NCBI GenBank assembly: GCA_031472005.1
Contig: PZJY01000001.1
Coordinates: forward strand, 558,001 to 622,000
DNA from: Tetracladium setigerum
Taxonomy: Eukaryota; Ascomycota; Leotiomycetes; Helotiales
Direction of reading: 5' to 3'
Length of the DNA stretch: 64,000 nt
Part shown: positions 11,105 to 23,077 of the stretch, piece after piece
Layout: every line of letters begins with the position of its first letter
Position numbering within the stretch: position 1 is the first letter of the stretch
Made by a program: the position numbers and the translations under genes
The notes under the pieces: model-generated
What the model was told of the DNA's origin: nothing
Database searches by the model: none
The model's input: the letters and a program-made list of their open reading frames with translations, nothing else

Positions 11105-11992
11105 AATGAAGTTTGTATAAAAAAGACTGGCCAGCAGTAAATGAATGTAAAAGTTGAATGAAAGAAGTGAAAATGAATGTGAAGAGCTGATGATTGATGC
11201 TTGGAAGTGAGAGAATTTGAGAGAATTAAACTTCTTTATATCTACTCGAGTAGACAATTGAAGTGATCATCTTCCTGCCTCTCCTCGCGTTGGCTTCGCA
11301 TTGACCATGGTTCAGTAGGACTCCTGTACTTCAGATGACAGCTCAATGATACAAGCTAATCATTAAGCTTCGAACAACTTCGAGACATCACCACCTTCCC
11401 GACTGCGAATATTCTGGCGGGAATAGCTACTTTGGGTCCGGAGAAGCCCTCCACAGGAGGAGTAGTTGGGACGAAACCCTGCCAGACCGGATGAACTCGT
11501 GGACACACGAATCATCCAAACGCTTCGAATAAGCTTCATCAAGGTTTGAAGGCCAAGGCCAACGGTTGTGACGGCACCATTGGCACTCCTTATTTCGTCC
11601 TCGCTATTCCCTGAAAGCTTTGAGACAAGGCGCTGTCAAGCCTCAACAAGACGACGCATCCCTACGGAGCACAGTCCGGGCTAAGCGATCGATTCCAGAG
11701 ATCGAATACGCCAATGTTCTGTTTGTTTCCCAAGCTCGCTAGAATCTGAAGCAGAAGCGTCAAACTTGGGTGTGGAGTTGTCGGTTTCATGTGCGCAACT
11801 CTCTGCAACACCATCCTGCACGGACCTTTTCAACCGAAGCCCTTCTTCGCTCTTCAGTGAATTGCACTCCCCTCAAATTCGAGATCCAAATTCCTCAATT
11901 CTTTCAACAATCAAAGGCTGGTACCTGTATTATTCACCATTATCTATATTTAATTTTTGCTACGCATTTTTCAGTCGAAAAGGGTCGAAGTT
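11105..11992. promoter_or_regulatory. Divergent promoter region of repeat precursor 1 and UstYa gene 1
   Basis: No coding sequence. On the precursor side there is a TATA-like element (minus strand GATATAAAG, about 11232-11240). A perfect 12-bp palindrome CTACTCGAGTAG (11242-11253) lies directly upstream, about 140 bp from the precursor ATG. Shared regulation of the two genes is an inference from the arrangement. Confidence 0.45.
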
Positions 11993-12983
11993 ATGGGTTC
12001 TAAATATCAACCTGTCATTGATTTGGAGAAGCCTCTACGAGATTTTGGGAGGACGTGGTCGTCGTCGACCTCTCCTGAATCCTCGTTGCTGGAGGAGGAA
12101 GAACGCGATTTCTCGGCAGCGAACAAGAGATGCAGACCAGACTCGAAGTGGTTATGGCTGGCCCATATTATTTTACTTTCAATTTCAACAACCTTCCTGA
12201 TTGTCGGTCTTTCGACGAGAGCGTCGACCTTGGAGCATGTCCGCAAATTCTCGGCGTACTGTGAGTACTTGGAAGCATTTAATTTAGTCTCAGAGCTGAC
12301 ATTCAATAGCCCCTGCCGCTGCTGCCGTCGAGTATGAAAGAGTCAAGTTCAACATCACGATGGGTAAGGGATCGCCATATGTCGGCAAAGGAGAGGAAGT
12401 CGATAAGGCGTGGCGCGCTCTCTCATACGATAGTAAGTAGTGCTTCAATTCGCCAGTACATTGAAGAATATCTGACTGACACTGTATAGTCGGAGATCAA
12501 ATGATATCAGAGTCTGAACTCGAAATTATCGATATGCCAAAATCAAACCTTAAGGTCAAACACCCCAAAACGGGAGTCGAGGGTTACCGAGTTGGCCTGG
12601 AAGTTTTCCATCAGCTTCATTGTATCAATCTTCTCCGCCAGGTCACGTACAAGAAGTACTACGTGGAGTTCGGCAACGGAGACTTGAGGGAAGGCGATGA
12701 AAAGTTACAGATGCATACTGGTAAGATTGATATTCTGTGCTACTTGGAAATAAAGCTAACAAGAGCAGATCACTGCTTGGAAGTTCTTAGACTGAACGCC
12801 CAATGCAATGCCGATGTTGGTCTGTTTACTTTCTACATGGAAGAAGGCGATCCGCTTCCATGGCCTGAGCTTAACTCATGGCATCAGTGCAGGAACTTCG
12901 ACAAAGTGAGGGACTGGGCTACGGAGAATTCTGTTGGAAACATGGAGAGGCCAGCTGAACTCAAGGAGGGTGAATTGTCGTAA
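11993..12983 (+). CDS. UstYa/DUF3328-family oxidase-like membrane protein 1
   Basis: Four exons, 11993-12260, 12310-12432, 12490-12720 and 12769-12983, give 278 residues in frame. An N-terminal cytosolic part with acidic runs is followed by one membrane helix (WLWLAHIILLSISTTFLIVGL, about residues 46-68). The lumenal domain has both family signatures, HQLHCINLLR (HxxHC) and DHCLEVLR (second HC). In ustiloxin, phomopsin and asperipin clusters such proteins are needed for oxidative cyclisation of Kex2-released precursor peptides. Its position, head to head with a secreted repeat precursor, fits that role. A few bases upstream there is an in-frame ATG at 11957; 11993 is preferred because it gives the usual short N-terminus. 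Confidence 0.9.
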
Positions 12984-13824
12984 TTTCCACGCAGTATCTA
13001 CATAGCGATTGGCATTTTAGCAAGTCATATTGTCTGCTTTTCCAATACCCAAATTCTGACGCCCAAATTGTTCCCAACAAGTCCACATTTTCAGTTGTTT
13101 CAAATGATTATTTTTTCCAATAGTAAGATTTGCCAAAGCCATCTTTTCACCTGTCAAAAATGTTTCCTCATTCTACCTCGTAGCGCCTGTACTTGTCCCC
13201 AAGCCGCGTATCGAAGGCAAGGTTGTCGGCCACAACTCATGATGTCAACTTCATCTGGCACCCAAAAGTACAATTGCAGCACAGTACACGCGTATCTAGG
13301 ATTCCATGCATAACCCACACACCAAGCGTCTCATCAAAACCAAGCCAATCCCTTCAGAACAGCAAGTAGAACCGTGGGAAATACAGGGATATCTCTGGGC
13401 ATCGGCCGCCAAGATGAGACGAATCGCGCCCTTGGTGAAACGCGGGTCGGATTGCCTTGAACATCGTTTTCGGGTCCCCATCTTTGTGGATTTTTAGGAC
13501 TATGTCGGATTCTGTCCAAAAGCGTCTGATGTCTCCTGATCAATGCTCCAGAGTTAGGATGAACTGGTTTCAGACGGTGCAGTTGTCTAAACGATACTGG
13601 TGACCTTGAGGGGGTGGTTGGGTGAAGGATGGGCGCGAGGGTAAGTCGGCTTCTCGCCTTCAAACAAGTCTTTCAACTTTGTTCTCTGAGTAGAACTTTC
13701 TTTTCGTTCTCTAAGCAAGTCTTCTTTTCATTCTCTAAGCCGGTCTTTTCTTCATTTTCTAAGCAGGTCTTATTTATCATTTTCCACTTGCTCACCCACT
13801 CTCATTCATTAATTAATCACAACC
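12984..13824. repeat. Intergenic region with imperfect tandem repeats upstream of UstYa gene 2
   Basis: No gene supported. At about 13660-13780 an element of roughly 28-30 bp containing TTCTCTAAGC.(A/G)GTCTT is repeated about four times with small changes, ending about 50 bp before the ATG at 13825. It is pyrimidine-rich and may lie in the promoter or 5' UTR. Confidence 0.5.
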
Positions 13825-14834
13825 ATGTCAATCTCCGAAAAAAAGAACGAGTACACTTCTCTCGATACATTCGACGATTTAGACCTAGGGCACGAGTCCG
13901 ATACAACTCTCGCCTCCAATGGATTCCTTGGACATAAAATGCAAAGAAACCAAGAACTTCTCGAGCGAAAAGCATACAGCAAGCGTTGACGTGGCTGCGT
14001 TGGGGATTCGTTGTTTTTCTCCAATGCATCATTCTTCTGGCCATATTTTTAAAGTCGGATCATGCGGAGGAACGATGGGATCAGAGCAAGACAGAGACAG
14101 GTGGCGATATTAATGGTCTTTACATCCCAAGTGAGTAGGAGAAATCTTCGAAGAAAAAGACAATCGCACTGACACCTGACATCGTAGAGTCGCATACATA
14201 CAGACTGCTTACACCCGACGAGGATAAGTTCATGCCGAACATGACTTCCGATGATGATAGAATGGCCATTCGAAAGAATTGGGACATGCTCATGCCTCGT
14301 AAGCCACTCTCTTATTTCCTAAGAAATGAGAAGAGATTATCTGACAGACATCGACAGTGGGAAGTGGCAGCGTCAGAATTCCAGACTACAAAAACCACCC
14401 AATGCTTGGACTACCCATCGAAACCGACCCCATACGAAAAGGCGCCGTGTTCGAAGCTTCTTGGACACATGCACTCCACTGCGTAAGTTCCCTCTCCTCT
14501 CCAATCTAGCCAGAACGTCAAAGTTCAAAAGGAAAAAACCACAACTAACTCCCTTGTTATCTAGTTATATTACTCAGTGGACACTTACCACCAACTTGTG
14601 GTCAACCAGAAGTTCGGCTTTGGTGGCGAACGAAACGACATGCATGCAGAACATTGCTTTGAGTATCTTCGGAATCAGATCCTTTGTATGGCGGATATGA
14701 CGCTGGAGGGTTCGCAATCTGCTTTGGATGCTACGGGGGAGGGTCAGGCTCATATGTGTAGGAATAGGGAAGAGGCAATTGCTTGGATTGAGGAGAGGAG
14801 GATTGATGATATTCAAAGTATTGTTGGACCTTGA
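13825..14834 (+). CDS. UstYa/DUF3328-family oxidase-like membrane protein 2, one base short in exon 1
   Basis: Exons 13825-14130, 14188-14298, 14358-14482 and 14565-14834. The first 54 codons (MSISEKKNEYTSLDTFDDLD...) end at a TGA (13987-13989). The membrane helix (WLRWGFVVFLQCIILLAIFL) and the rest of the protein continue in the -1 frame. No GT-AG pair of suitable phase can bridge the break. Exons total 812 bases, one short of 271 codons. Downstream the family signatures are intact: THALHC and EHCFEYLRNQILCMADMTLE, then MCRNREEAIAWIEE. The expected role is that of UstYa proteins, oxidative modification of a precursor peptide in the secretory pathway. Either a single-base sequence error or a recent loss of function explains the break. 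Confidence 0.83.
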
Positions 14835-16311
14835 ATTTTTAAATAACTTTACGTTTCTTCCCTGTTGCTTCTGATACCTTATTTTGACTGGATCTAGAAA
14901 CGAAAAGGATGGACTTCCAAGTCCCGTGTTGTGTATTAAAGCGCAGAATAACTTTTGTCGTGTACAAGCTTTCTCCGACTTGACTTATGCTTGTACCATC
15001 ATTGCTGACAAAGAGGATGTCACTCTTGCCGGATCAGTTGAGGTAGCTTATTCCCTCTACACTTCCTACACTCTCTTCGTCCCGTCGTCAATTACTAAGA
15101 TATTCCACAGTCGATCATCGCACAAATCCTCGCGCTAAACCCTAACTTTCGAATCTGAAAGGTTCGGCCTCAGCTGTCAAGTCTCACGACCGCTCCAAAC
15201 GCAAAAAGGTAATCAATAAGCGCCTTGAATCACTAAACTGCCCTCTAATCTCTACGTTTACTGTCTGATGATGACTGGCACGTATCTTCTTCGTCGGCTC
15301 TGGAACAACTGCCCACGTCGCCCATGAAGCTGCACGCTTGCATATCTTGCAGCTGCAACTACGCTCTCTTCTTGTGCAGTAATGTCGATTTCCCTCGAGA
15401 CACAAACCCGTGGAATGTGGAAGTTCTTACTGATGATTGCTTCTGAAGCGTCTCCATGATATTGTGCCAAGCTGCTCCAGCTTGGGTGGTTAGTTAGGTG
15501 GTAGGTTTACAACGTTATCGTCGAATTTTGAGACTATTTTGGATGAAGAATAAATGCCCAATGGTTAAATTTTTGATAGATACGTACAACGTTGTTGTTA
15601 GATCGAAGTCTTGGAAGATTGCCGCTGGAAGAAGATAGAAAAAGGGGGAGGCATGGAAACCGGAACAAGAATTTCTGACCATCTCACCCCTCCATGAAAC
15701 CTCAGATAGATTGAGAGACAACGTCTCGAACAAAGCTTAATATATATTTTCCACAATTAAACCACTGTAGAATGCTAGAATCTGTGATAAATGTACTTAC
15801 TCTATTCCTCCCGAACGACTTTTGTGAAAACATCTATCTTGCTATTCAACGCTAGCGTGCTCAAAACGCCAAGACATCGAAACAAAGCTGGGCGCTGGCG
15901 CAGAAACCTTAATAAGCGAAGATATCGGGACACGATATTCAGGGGTGCAGGCCCCAACCTTCCAGAAACAGACGACGGGGAGCCCAAGCGACCTATCAAC
16001 TCTTTGCAAGCAAAACATAAGGCAAATAAGGTCGTGCGGATAAATCTGGCCGAGTCGTATTCAATCCACACAACAATCTCCCAAACGATGCGATGGAAGC
16101 GCCACAACCAGGAAGGTCACCAATTAATAGAGTTTGAAGGGCTTCGTGTTGTCAGCCTGGTAATGCGCAATTCCCCTTTCTGTCCCAAGGCTGAACCCCC
16201 ATAAAGCTTAACCCCTCCCCCGTTTCAACTGCTTACTGCTGTATTGTACATCTTTCTGTCTGTTTTTTATATTCTTATATACTTACTCTTCACGGATTAA
16301 ATTCTGCGACC
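14835..16311. other. 1.5 kb without a supported gene
   Basis: Several open frames of 70-137 codons exist on both strands but show no motifs, no signal peptide and no convincing exon chain. The right end (about 16265-16285) is AT-rich and holds the promoter of the GH47 gene. Confidence 0.4.
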
Positions 16312-18490
16312 ATGACGACAACCCGCAGATCCGTTATCCATCGTCCTTCTTTATTCCTTGTAATTATTTTCGTGTCTCTAACAGTATGCTACTATTTGAC
16401 TTCTTCCTTTCCTCGCACCCCAGCTTTCCAACGACCACTCTCTCCTCGTCCTCGACCTCCTCACTTCGCCCTAACGGTACACATCTCGGAGAACTCCCCC
16501 CCAAATTCAATTGGAACTCGCGCAAACAAAACAACCCTATTCCACCACAAAACCTCATCCATCTCCCCCACCACCGCGGCACGGCCTCAATCCCCAAGAT
16601 CCAATTCAAATTCCCCCCGACCGCCAGCGCTGCTCACAAGCACCAAAGCGTCTACGAAATCGGCAAGAAGAAACAAGCGGCCGAACGACAAGATGCAGCC
16701 AGGCGATCCTTCGGTCGAATATGGACGGGATACCGAAATACAGCCTGGGGACGAGATGCGCTCTTCCCGCTCTCAGGCAGCCGCAAGCAGATGCTTTTCA
16801 ATAATCAGAATAGTTGGGCCGTCACGCTCGTCGAATCGCTGGATACACTGTGGATCATGGGGTATAGAGAGGAATTTGCTGAAGCAGTAAATGGAGTGGT
16901 TGCGCATCTGGATTTCTCCCAGAGTTCTGATGGTCAGGAATTCGTCGAGGTATGGGACGCTAGCGTGCGAGTCTTGGGGGGACTGTTGGGCGCTTTTGAT
17001 GTAACGGGTGGAAGGGGCGGGGAGTTTGCGGATGTGCTTTTGGAGAAGGCGGTGGAGCTGGGGGACTTTTTGATGGGTGCGTTTGATACGAAAAACAGAA
17101 TGGTGATTGGGAGGTGGGATTGGAAGAAGTGCGTATTCTTTTTTTGGCTTTTCTTCCTGCTCGCGAAAATGTTTGTCGTGAGAACAGAACCGTGTTGACG
17201 AGAATGATAGGGCAATGGCTGGTGGGGAGCAGGAGCCGTATGATAACATGATTCTAGCCGAACTCAGCTCCATGACGCTCGAGTTCACGCGTCTCACTCA
17301 AGTGAGTGGCGATCCGAAATTTTACGATGCCGTGCAAAGAATTGAAGATCTACTCGCTATGCATCAGGAGAAAACAAAACTACCTGGAATGTGGCCGATT
17401 GTAGCCGATGCAGTGGGAGAAGGAAGATTCGATTATGAAAAGACCTTTGGGTTTGGAGGAATGGCCCATCCTACTTATGATGTTCTGCCTAAAGTAAGTC
17501 TATATCTAAACACCCTCCGAAATGTTTATGTCTAGCAACTAGCAATGAGGGAGGTTTTGTCCGGATCGAAAACTCTCGCTAAAACCAAAAACAGCAATTC
17601 ATCCAACTAGCAGGCCACTCTGTCCAACCCCGAAAAATGTACGAAAGAGCCATTGAAGTAGCGAAAAAACACACCTTATTCAAACCAATGACAATCCACA
17701 ACCGCGACATTCTCATTTCCGCACCGGCACAAGTCCTCTCCCAGAAGCATCAACCCTCGACGCACAGGTTCAACAAATATCCTGCTATGCCGGCGGCATG
17801 ATGGCCGTCGCGTCCAAGATCTTCAATCGCCCTGACGACCTGCCGGTAGCGCGCAAACTGGTGGATGGATGTATCTGGGCGTCTCAGATCTTCCAGCAGG
17901 GCTGATGGCGGAGAGCTTTTATACCGTCCCCTGCCAGGGCAATCTGACAGAGTGTAAATGGAGCAAGGAGAAGTGGATCCAGGCGATTATTGGTAGAGAT
18001 ACCAATTTGACTGAGACGATGGCGCAGGAGAGGATTGTGGAGAGGAGTTTACCGGCTGGTGTTGTTGAAGTGACGGATGCGAGATATTTCCTTCGGTACA
18101 GTCCCTACCTAATTACCTTGCCCTTCCTATTTCTTCTCCCTTGCCGATAAGAATCCGGCTATCCTGCTCCTCTTAAAAAGCTAATAATCCAAATAGACCC
18201 TCAGTGATTGAATCAATATTCATCCTCTACCGAATCACCGGAGACAACACCCTCCGCGATGCAGCATGGAGTATCTTCGAAACCGTCGACCACAGAACGA
18301 GGACGCAGCACGGGAATTCAGCAATAGACGATGTTACCAGACCGACCTTGGAGATGAGCGATGTGATGGATTCGAATTGGCCGGCTGCTACACTGAAATA
18401 CGTCTATTTGATGTTCAGCGATCCCAATTTGGTAAGCTTGGATGACTATGTGTTTAGTACTGGGGGCATCCGTTCCGGAGATCTGGGTAG
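16312..18490 (+). CDS. GH47 class I alpha-1,2-mannosidase, four single-base frame breaks
   Basis: Exons 16312-17128, 17211-17493, 17595-18095 and 18197-18490. A type II membrane anchor (SLFLVIIFVSLTVCYYL) precedes a GH47 catalytic domain: RRSFGRIWTGYRNTAWGRD, WAVTLVESLDTLWIMG, EVWDASVRVLGGLLGAF, RWDWKK, SMTLEFTRLTQVSGDPKFYDAVQRI, CYAGGMMAV and DSNWPAATLKYVYLMFSDP. The family trims Man9 N-glycans in the ER/Golgi. The frame shifts by -1 between about 16390 and 16500, at 17720-17722, at 17881-17884 and in the GGGGG run 18462-18466. The frame read after the last break stops at 18488-18490, just past HPFRR, where family members end. Exons total 1895 bases; adding four gives 633 codons exactly. All four have the same sign with conserved residues intact, so deletion-type sequence errors are more likely than decay. 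Confidence 0.8.
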
Positions 18491-19090
18491 AAATGACCCG
18501 CTCAGCAAGCTTTTGTCCAAAATCCAAGATGCGAGAGCCGGAGAAGGAAGAGGATGCGCACTATTTCATATATTGTTTTTATACCCTTTTTGTATTATTC
18601 GCAATTGCACAAATTGCGAGGTTTCGTTCGCGCCGGTTTTTTTTATGGGGGACAGCTATCATGTTGCAGGCTGAGGCCGTTATCGACTACAGAAGTTGGA
18701 TGGAGCTGAGGTCGAGAATGCATCCATCTGAGTTTGAATGATTGTGCTTGTACTAGAAGATGAGGAGGATATCGGCGAAGGTGACGAGCCGGTCATAGGA
18801 AAAGCGTTTACGAGAAATCAATGTAATATTTACCCACACAAGGAATGAGGCTTTACATCTTAGGACACTTGCCGATGTTGTTCTTGATATTTCCAATCAA
18901 GCCTAAATACCTTACTTTCAAGCAAAAGCCGACATACAAAGTAATATTTTTTTTCTAATAAACTGCAGACGGAGTATAGTGAGCCTGCTGTAGCACAGTT
19001 CACAGGTCTATAAAGTAACGTCTATATATTATGAAGCTACCAAATATATATCAGCACTCAATACATCACCGTCATAAAGAGATAGATATC
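18491..19090. other. 3' region of GH47 gene and GST gene (convergent)
   Basis: No gene supported. AT-rich between about 18900 and 19080, as expected for two converging 3' ends. Confidence 0.35.
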
Positions 19091-19888
19091 TTAAAACTTC
19101 AAATCAAAGCCATTCCCCTTCTCTATCCCCCTCTTCCAACTCTCCGTCTCCCAAATCCGATTCCTCCACGCACTCAACCTCGGATACTCCTTCTCCAAAT
19201 CATACCACCCATTCTGCACAATCATCTCCACGGGATAACTAAGCATAACATCACACCTCCCAAACTCGCCGCCATTAAACCACTCTTCCTCCCCCAACTC
19301 CCCTCCAAATAGCCCAGTGCCTTCACAAACTCGGCATCCAAAAATCCCCTTCTCATCCCCGCCTCAATCATGGCCGGCAAAAATCTCAACGGCCACGGTG
19401 TCTTCGCCGTCGCTAATCCAAATGTCAGCGCTAACATCGTCCACATCGATAGACTTGCGCCGGAGTATGCGGTTAGTGTCTCGTCGCGGATGATGTCTTT
19501 GCTGCTGCTGTTGCTGCTGTGCTTGGAGGTTTTGTCGTAGGTACGGATGAGGTAGCTGGCTATGGCGGCGGATTCGTGGATTGTTTCCCCCGTCGAGGTC
19601 GTTAGGAGGGGGGATTTGCCGAGGGGGTGGATGGCTGTTAGGGTTGCGGGGGCGCGGTGCGTGGTCGGGTCGCGGGTGTAGTGGATGAGGTTGTAGTCGA
19701 TTGAGAGGGCTTCGAGAAGCCAGAGGATGCGTTGGGATTGGGAGTTCTGTAGAAGGGAAGGAGGTGTGTCAGTGGGGTGTAAGGTAGGTAGGTAGTAGAT
19801 AGAGGGAAGGTGTTTGAAGGGGAGGACGAACGTTGAGATGGTGGAGGGTTGGAACGCCTGGCTTTTGTTCGGGGGTGGTTGTGGACAT
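19091..19888 (-). CDS. Glutathione S-transferase, one base short in exon 2
   Basis: Exon 1 (19888-19832) encodes MSTTTPEQKPGVPTLHHLN and exon 2 (19746-19091) begins NSQSQRILWLLEAL, the glutathione-binding N-terminal fold of fungal GSTs (Gtt1-like). HPLGKSPLL and ETIHESAAIASYLI follow. The C-terminal helical domain includes the usual WF...G...CDVMLSYPVE segment. The frame changes by -1 at the CCCC run 19300-19303 on the plus strand: conserved sequence before and after it is in different frames. Exons total 713 bases, one short of 238 codons. It would conjugate glutathione to electrophiles in the cytosol. Confidence 0.82.
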
Positions 19889-20795
19889 GTTGGGTGTGTC
19901 TTTGGTTGCGTAGAATAAGGCAATGAATGAACTTCTTCGAAAAAATTTGTAGGAGGAAGACGATGAGTTGAGCTGTGGTACAGACTAGACTCCCATGACG
20001 AGTATATGCCTACATTAGTGCAAGATATGGATTCAAGGAAGTGCATGCCCTGCTGCCAACAACACCAAGAAATTCGCGACATAACAACAATTGAACATGC
20101 CAAAACGACCTACATCTTCCAATCATTGTGCACCAGTTTGCTGAGACCATAATGTCGATATATATCATCCAATTGTCCTCTTAAACGGTAGGATTCGTCC
20201 TAAGACCCCGCCAACTTTGGAAGATCTTCAAACATTGCTAGAATCTGCGAATTGCTGAATCCGATGTCAATGGGCTATCCTTGAAAGCCCATGACATAGA
20301 GATTTGCTATCAAGCAAAGTCGAAAGTCGGTACCTATCTTATCATGCTGGGAATATATATTAATGAAGAGGAGAGAAGGAATTCGGAGAGATTGTGGAAA
20401 GCACAATCTCACCCACCCCACAAAACCCGTGAATCGGATCAGCCCCTGAAAGCAGCCGCTGCGCCAAGTCGCAGTGAGATCAACCACCTCGACTCAATTC
20501 GTGCCAGCGATAATCGGCCGTTGTTACACAAGAACAACGGTAACGGTGACGGTAACGATACTGGGACGGTGAAAGAATATCATGCTAAAAGCAAGGTACA
20601 AGTACAAGTCTCTCCTTCCCCAGGTAAGTGCGCGTGTTTCTTCATCTTCTTCCTCCAAGTATCTCATATCCCGTTTCTATATCCTTTCTTTTTCATGTGA
20701 CTCTGGTTATATACATATCATTACCAAGATATCAAAACAATTGAACCATCCCCTCTCCTCCACAGCTTCTTTACCGCTTCTCTTCCCACCACACC
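19889..20795. other. Divergent region between GST and hydroxyacid dehydrogenase
   Basis: No gene supported. Both promoters lie here. A CT-rich leader (TCCTCTTCCC-like) precedes the ATG at 20796. Confidence 0.35.
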
Positions 20796-22196
20796 ATGGC
20801 ACCACCCGCGTCCACCAAACCCATCATCCTTCACATTGGAGACCCGGTAAAATGGAATATAGAACTCCATCAACAACTCTCCAAAGACTATACTTTCGTT
20901 CGTCCATCGTTCGAAGAACGGCAACGTGATGCCTTCATGCAAGGACTGAAGGATAAGAAATGGGGTGACTTTGCTGCAATTTTCCGACCGTTTTGGAATA
21001 CAGGCGGCGAGATGGGGAGATGGGATAAAGAGATGATCCCATTGATTCCGGAGTCTTGCAAGATATTTGCGTCGGCTGGTGCTGGGTTTGATTGGGCTGA
21101 TGTGGACTTGCTTGCTGAGCGTGGTATGGCATATTTTCAACGGTTGCGAAAGAACTTCTGATGACTGACTCTGCTCGTAGATATTGTGTACTGCAACAGG
21201 TTGGTATTTCAGCCTCCACCTGTACCCAAAGCTATACGATAACCATGTCTAATCTGCAACACAGTGCGGCAGCAACGTCTGAATCCGTGGCCGACTTTGC
21301 CATTTTCAACATTCTCGCCACCTTTCGCAACCTAAACTGGTGTACAACTGCAGCCCGAGCATCTCCAGAAGCCTTCCAGGATTGCCACGCCAATGCTGCC
21401 ATTCTATCTCACAACCCACGTGGCCACTCGCTTGGGATAATTGGTCTCGGAAATGTATGTACATACATATCTCACTCCTTGATTCATCGACATCTAGCAG
21501 TCGAAGTGCATAGACACATCCAAGGAGCATAAAAGAATTTGCATTAATTCAACAGAGGTAACGGAACTGACTGTCGCTGCAGATCGGGTATAACATCGCA
21601 CGCAAAGCCCATCTCGCATTCGGCATGCGTATCAAATACTTCGACGTCATCCGGAAATCTGCCGCTCAAGAAGCAGAAGTAGGCGCCGAGTTCTTCCCCA
21701 CGCTCGATTCCATGCTAGCCGTATGCGATTGTGTCCTTCTTGCCACTCCAGCAAGTCCGGACGGGAAGAAGTTGATCACTGCAGAAGTCTTGAGTAAATT
21801 CAAATGGGGAAGTAGATTCATCAACATTGCGCGAGGCTCGCTCGTAGACGATGAAGCCCTGGCTGATGCCGTTGAGGAGGGGAGGTTGATCGGAGTGGGA
21901 TTGGATGTTCATGAGAATGAGCCGAGGGTTAATGAGAGATTGAAGGCCATGAGGCAGGTGACTTTGACGGCACATAATGCTGGTGGTACTCTGGATACGT
22001 AAGTCCATCTCTGATGTGTCTCCTGCGACTAGGGCAGAGAAGAATGTTTCAAAAGGCATACTAATGCGTGCGGGATAGGCATATTGGATTCGAGGAGTGG
22101 TCCTTGAAGAACGTGGATGCGGTGCTCAAAGGAGAAGAGCCGCTGACTCCAGTCAACAAACACTTGATGATTGCGAAAGCAAAGGCGAAGTTGTAA
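20796..22196 (+). CDS. D-isomer-specific 2-hydroxyacid dehydrogenase
   Basis: Five exons, 20796-21123, 21181-21199, 21265-21454, 21583-21998 and 22079-22196, join to 356 residues with no frame defect, including a 19-base exon. The NAD-binding motif is GIIGLGNIGYNIARKA. The substrate arginine is in NIARGSLVDDEAL, the catalytic-triad glutamate in LDVHENEP, and the catalytic histidine in TAHNAGGT. The family reduces 2-keto acids to D-2-hydroxy acids with NAD(P)H, or the reverse; the particular acid is not readable. Neighbours are GST and MsrA, both stress or detoxification enzymes, but no operon logic applies in fungi. Confidence 0.92.
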
Positions 22197-23077
22197 GAAA
22201 CTCGACAGTTCTGATGGAGGTGCAGAGGCTAAATGTGCAAAGGACTTGAATTATCATTTTGGTCGATTTTCTCTCAAAGATTTAGCGCAATTATAGAAGC
22301 ATCTCAGAGGTATCTAACAATAAAACTTCAACAATATCAACTTTCTCGTCGGCATTTGACTCTGTTCCCATTCCTAACTGTCTCATCCAAAAAGGCAAGC
22401 GCAAGAAAGATAGAACATATGGCAAAAATCAAGAAACCAAGTTGAATAAAGGGAAAGAACCAAGAAGACTTAGAAAAACAAATACTCTCCTCCAATTATC
22501 ATTCAGAAAACAATTTCTAAACTGAGATCTCAACCCAGACAATCAGGTGACAATTCGCAGCAAAAATCAATAGTATGAAATCATTACTCTTCATAGCAAT
22601 CTGATACAATAAACAAACTCAAATAAACCTGACAAGTTCAATAGCGCAACTTCCCAACGTACAACAGCCATGGGGCTGAGTTGGCGATTTCTTTGAAATA
22701 ATTGAGAATGTGGAATCACAAAGGCCGAAGTTGGCGATGTTTCATAGCGGAAGGCTGAGTCAGCCAAGATTTGTCAACGCTAGCGGCCGCTCTGCGTCTT
22801 ATGTACAGGGGACTTCATGACGTCTTATTTCTCTAGATTCAAAGAAGAAGGAGATATATAAAAGCAATCGCCATATCCCATTCTTCTCCATTATTTCCCC
22901 TGTATAAACAAAACCATCATTCAAATCCCGAAGCCCGAATCCACGCAACAAGAAAATCACACCCAATTTACCCACCCACAAAACACAACCCATTCCCAAA
23001 CCCAAATCGCAAAGCTGCCTCGCATATCACCCCGCCTTCTCATCATCCTCATCAGTATCGCCATCCTCTTCATATCA
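22197..23077. other. Intergenic region between hydroxyacid dehydrogenase and MsrA
   Basis: No gene supported. Mostly AT-rich. A GATATATAAAAGC element at about 22853-22865 is a plausible TATA box for MsrA, about 215 bp upstream of its first ATG. Confidence 0.4.
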
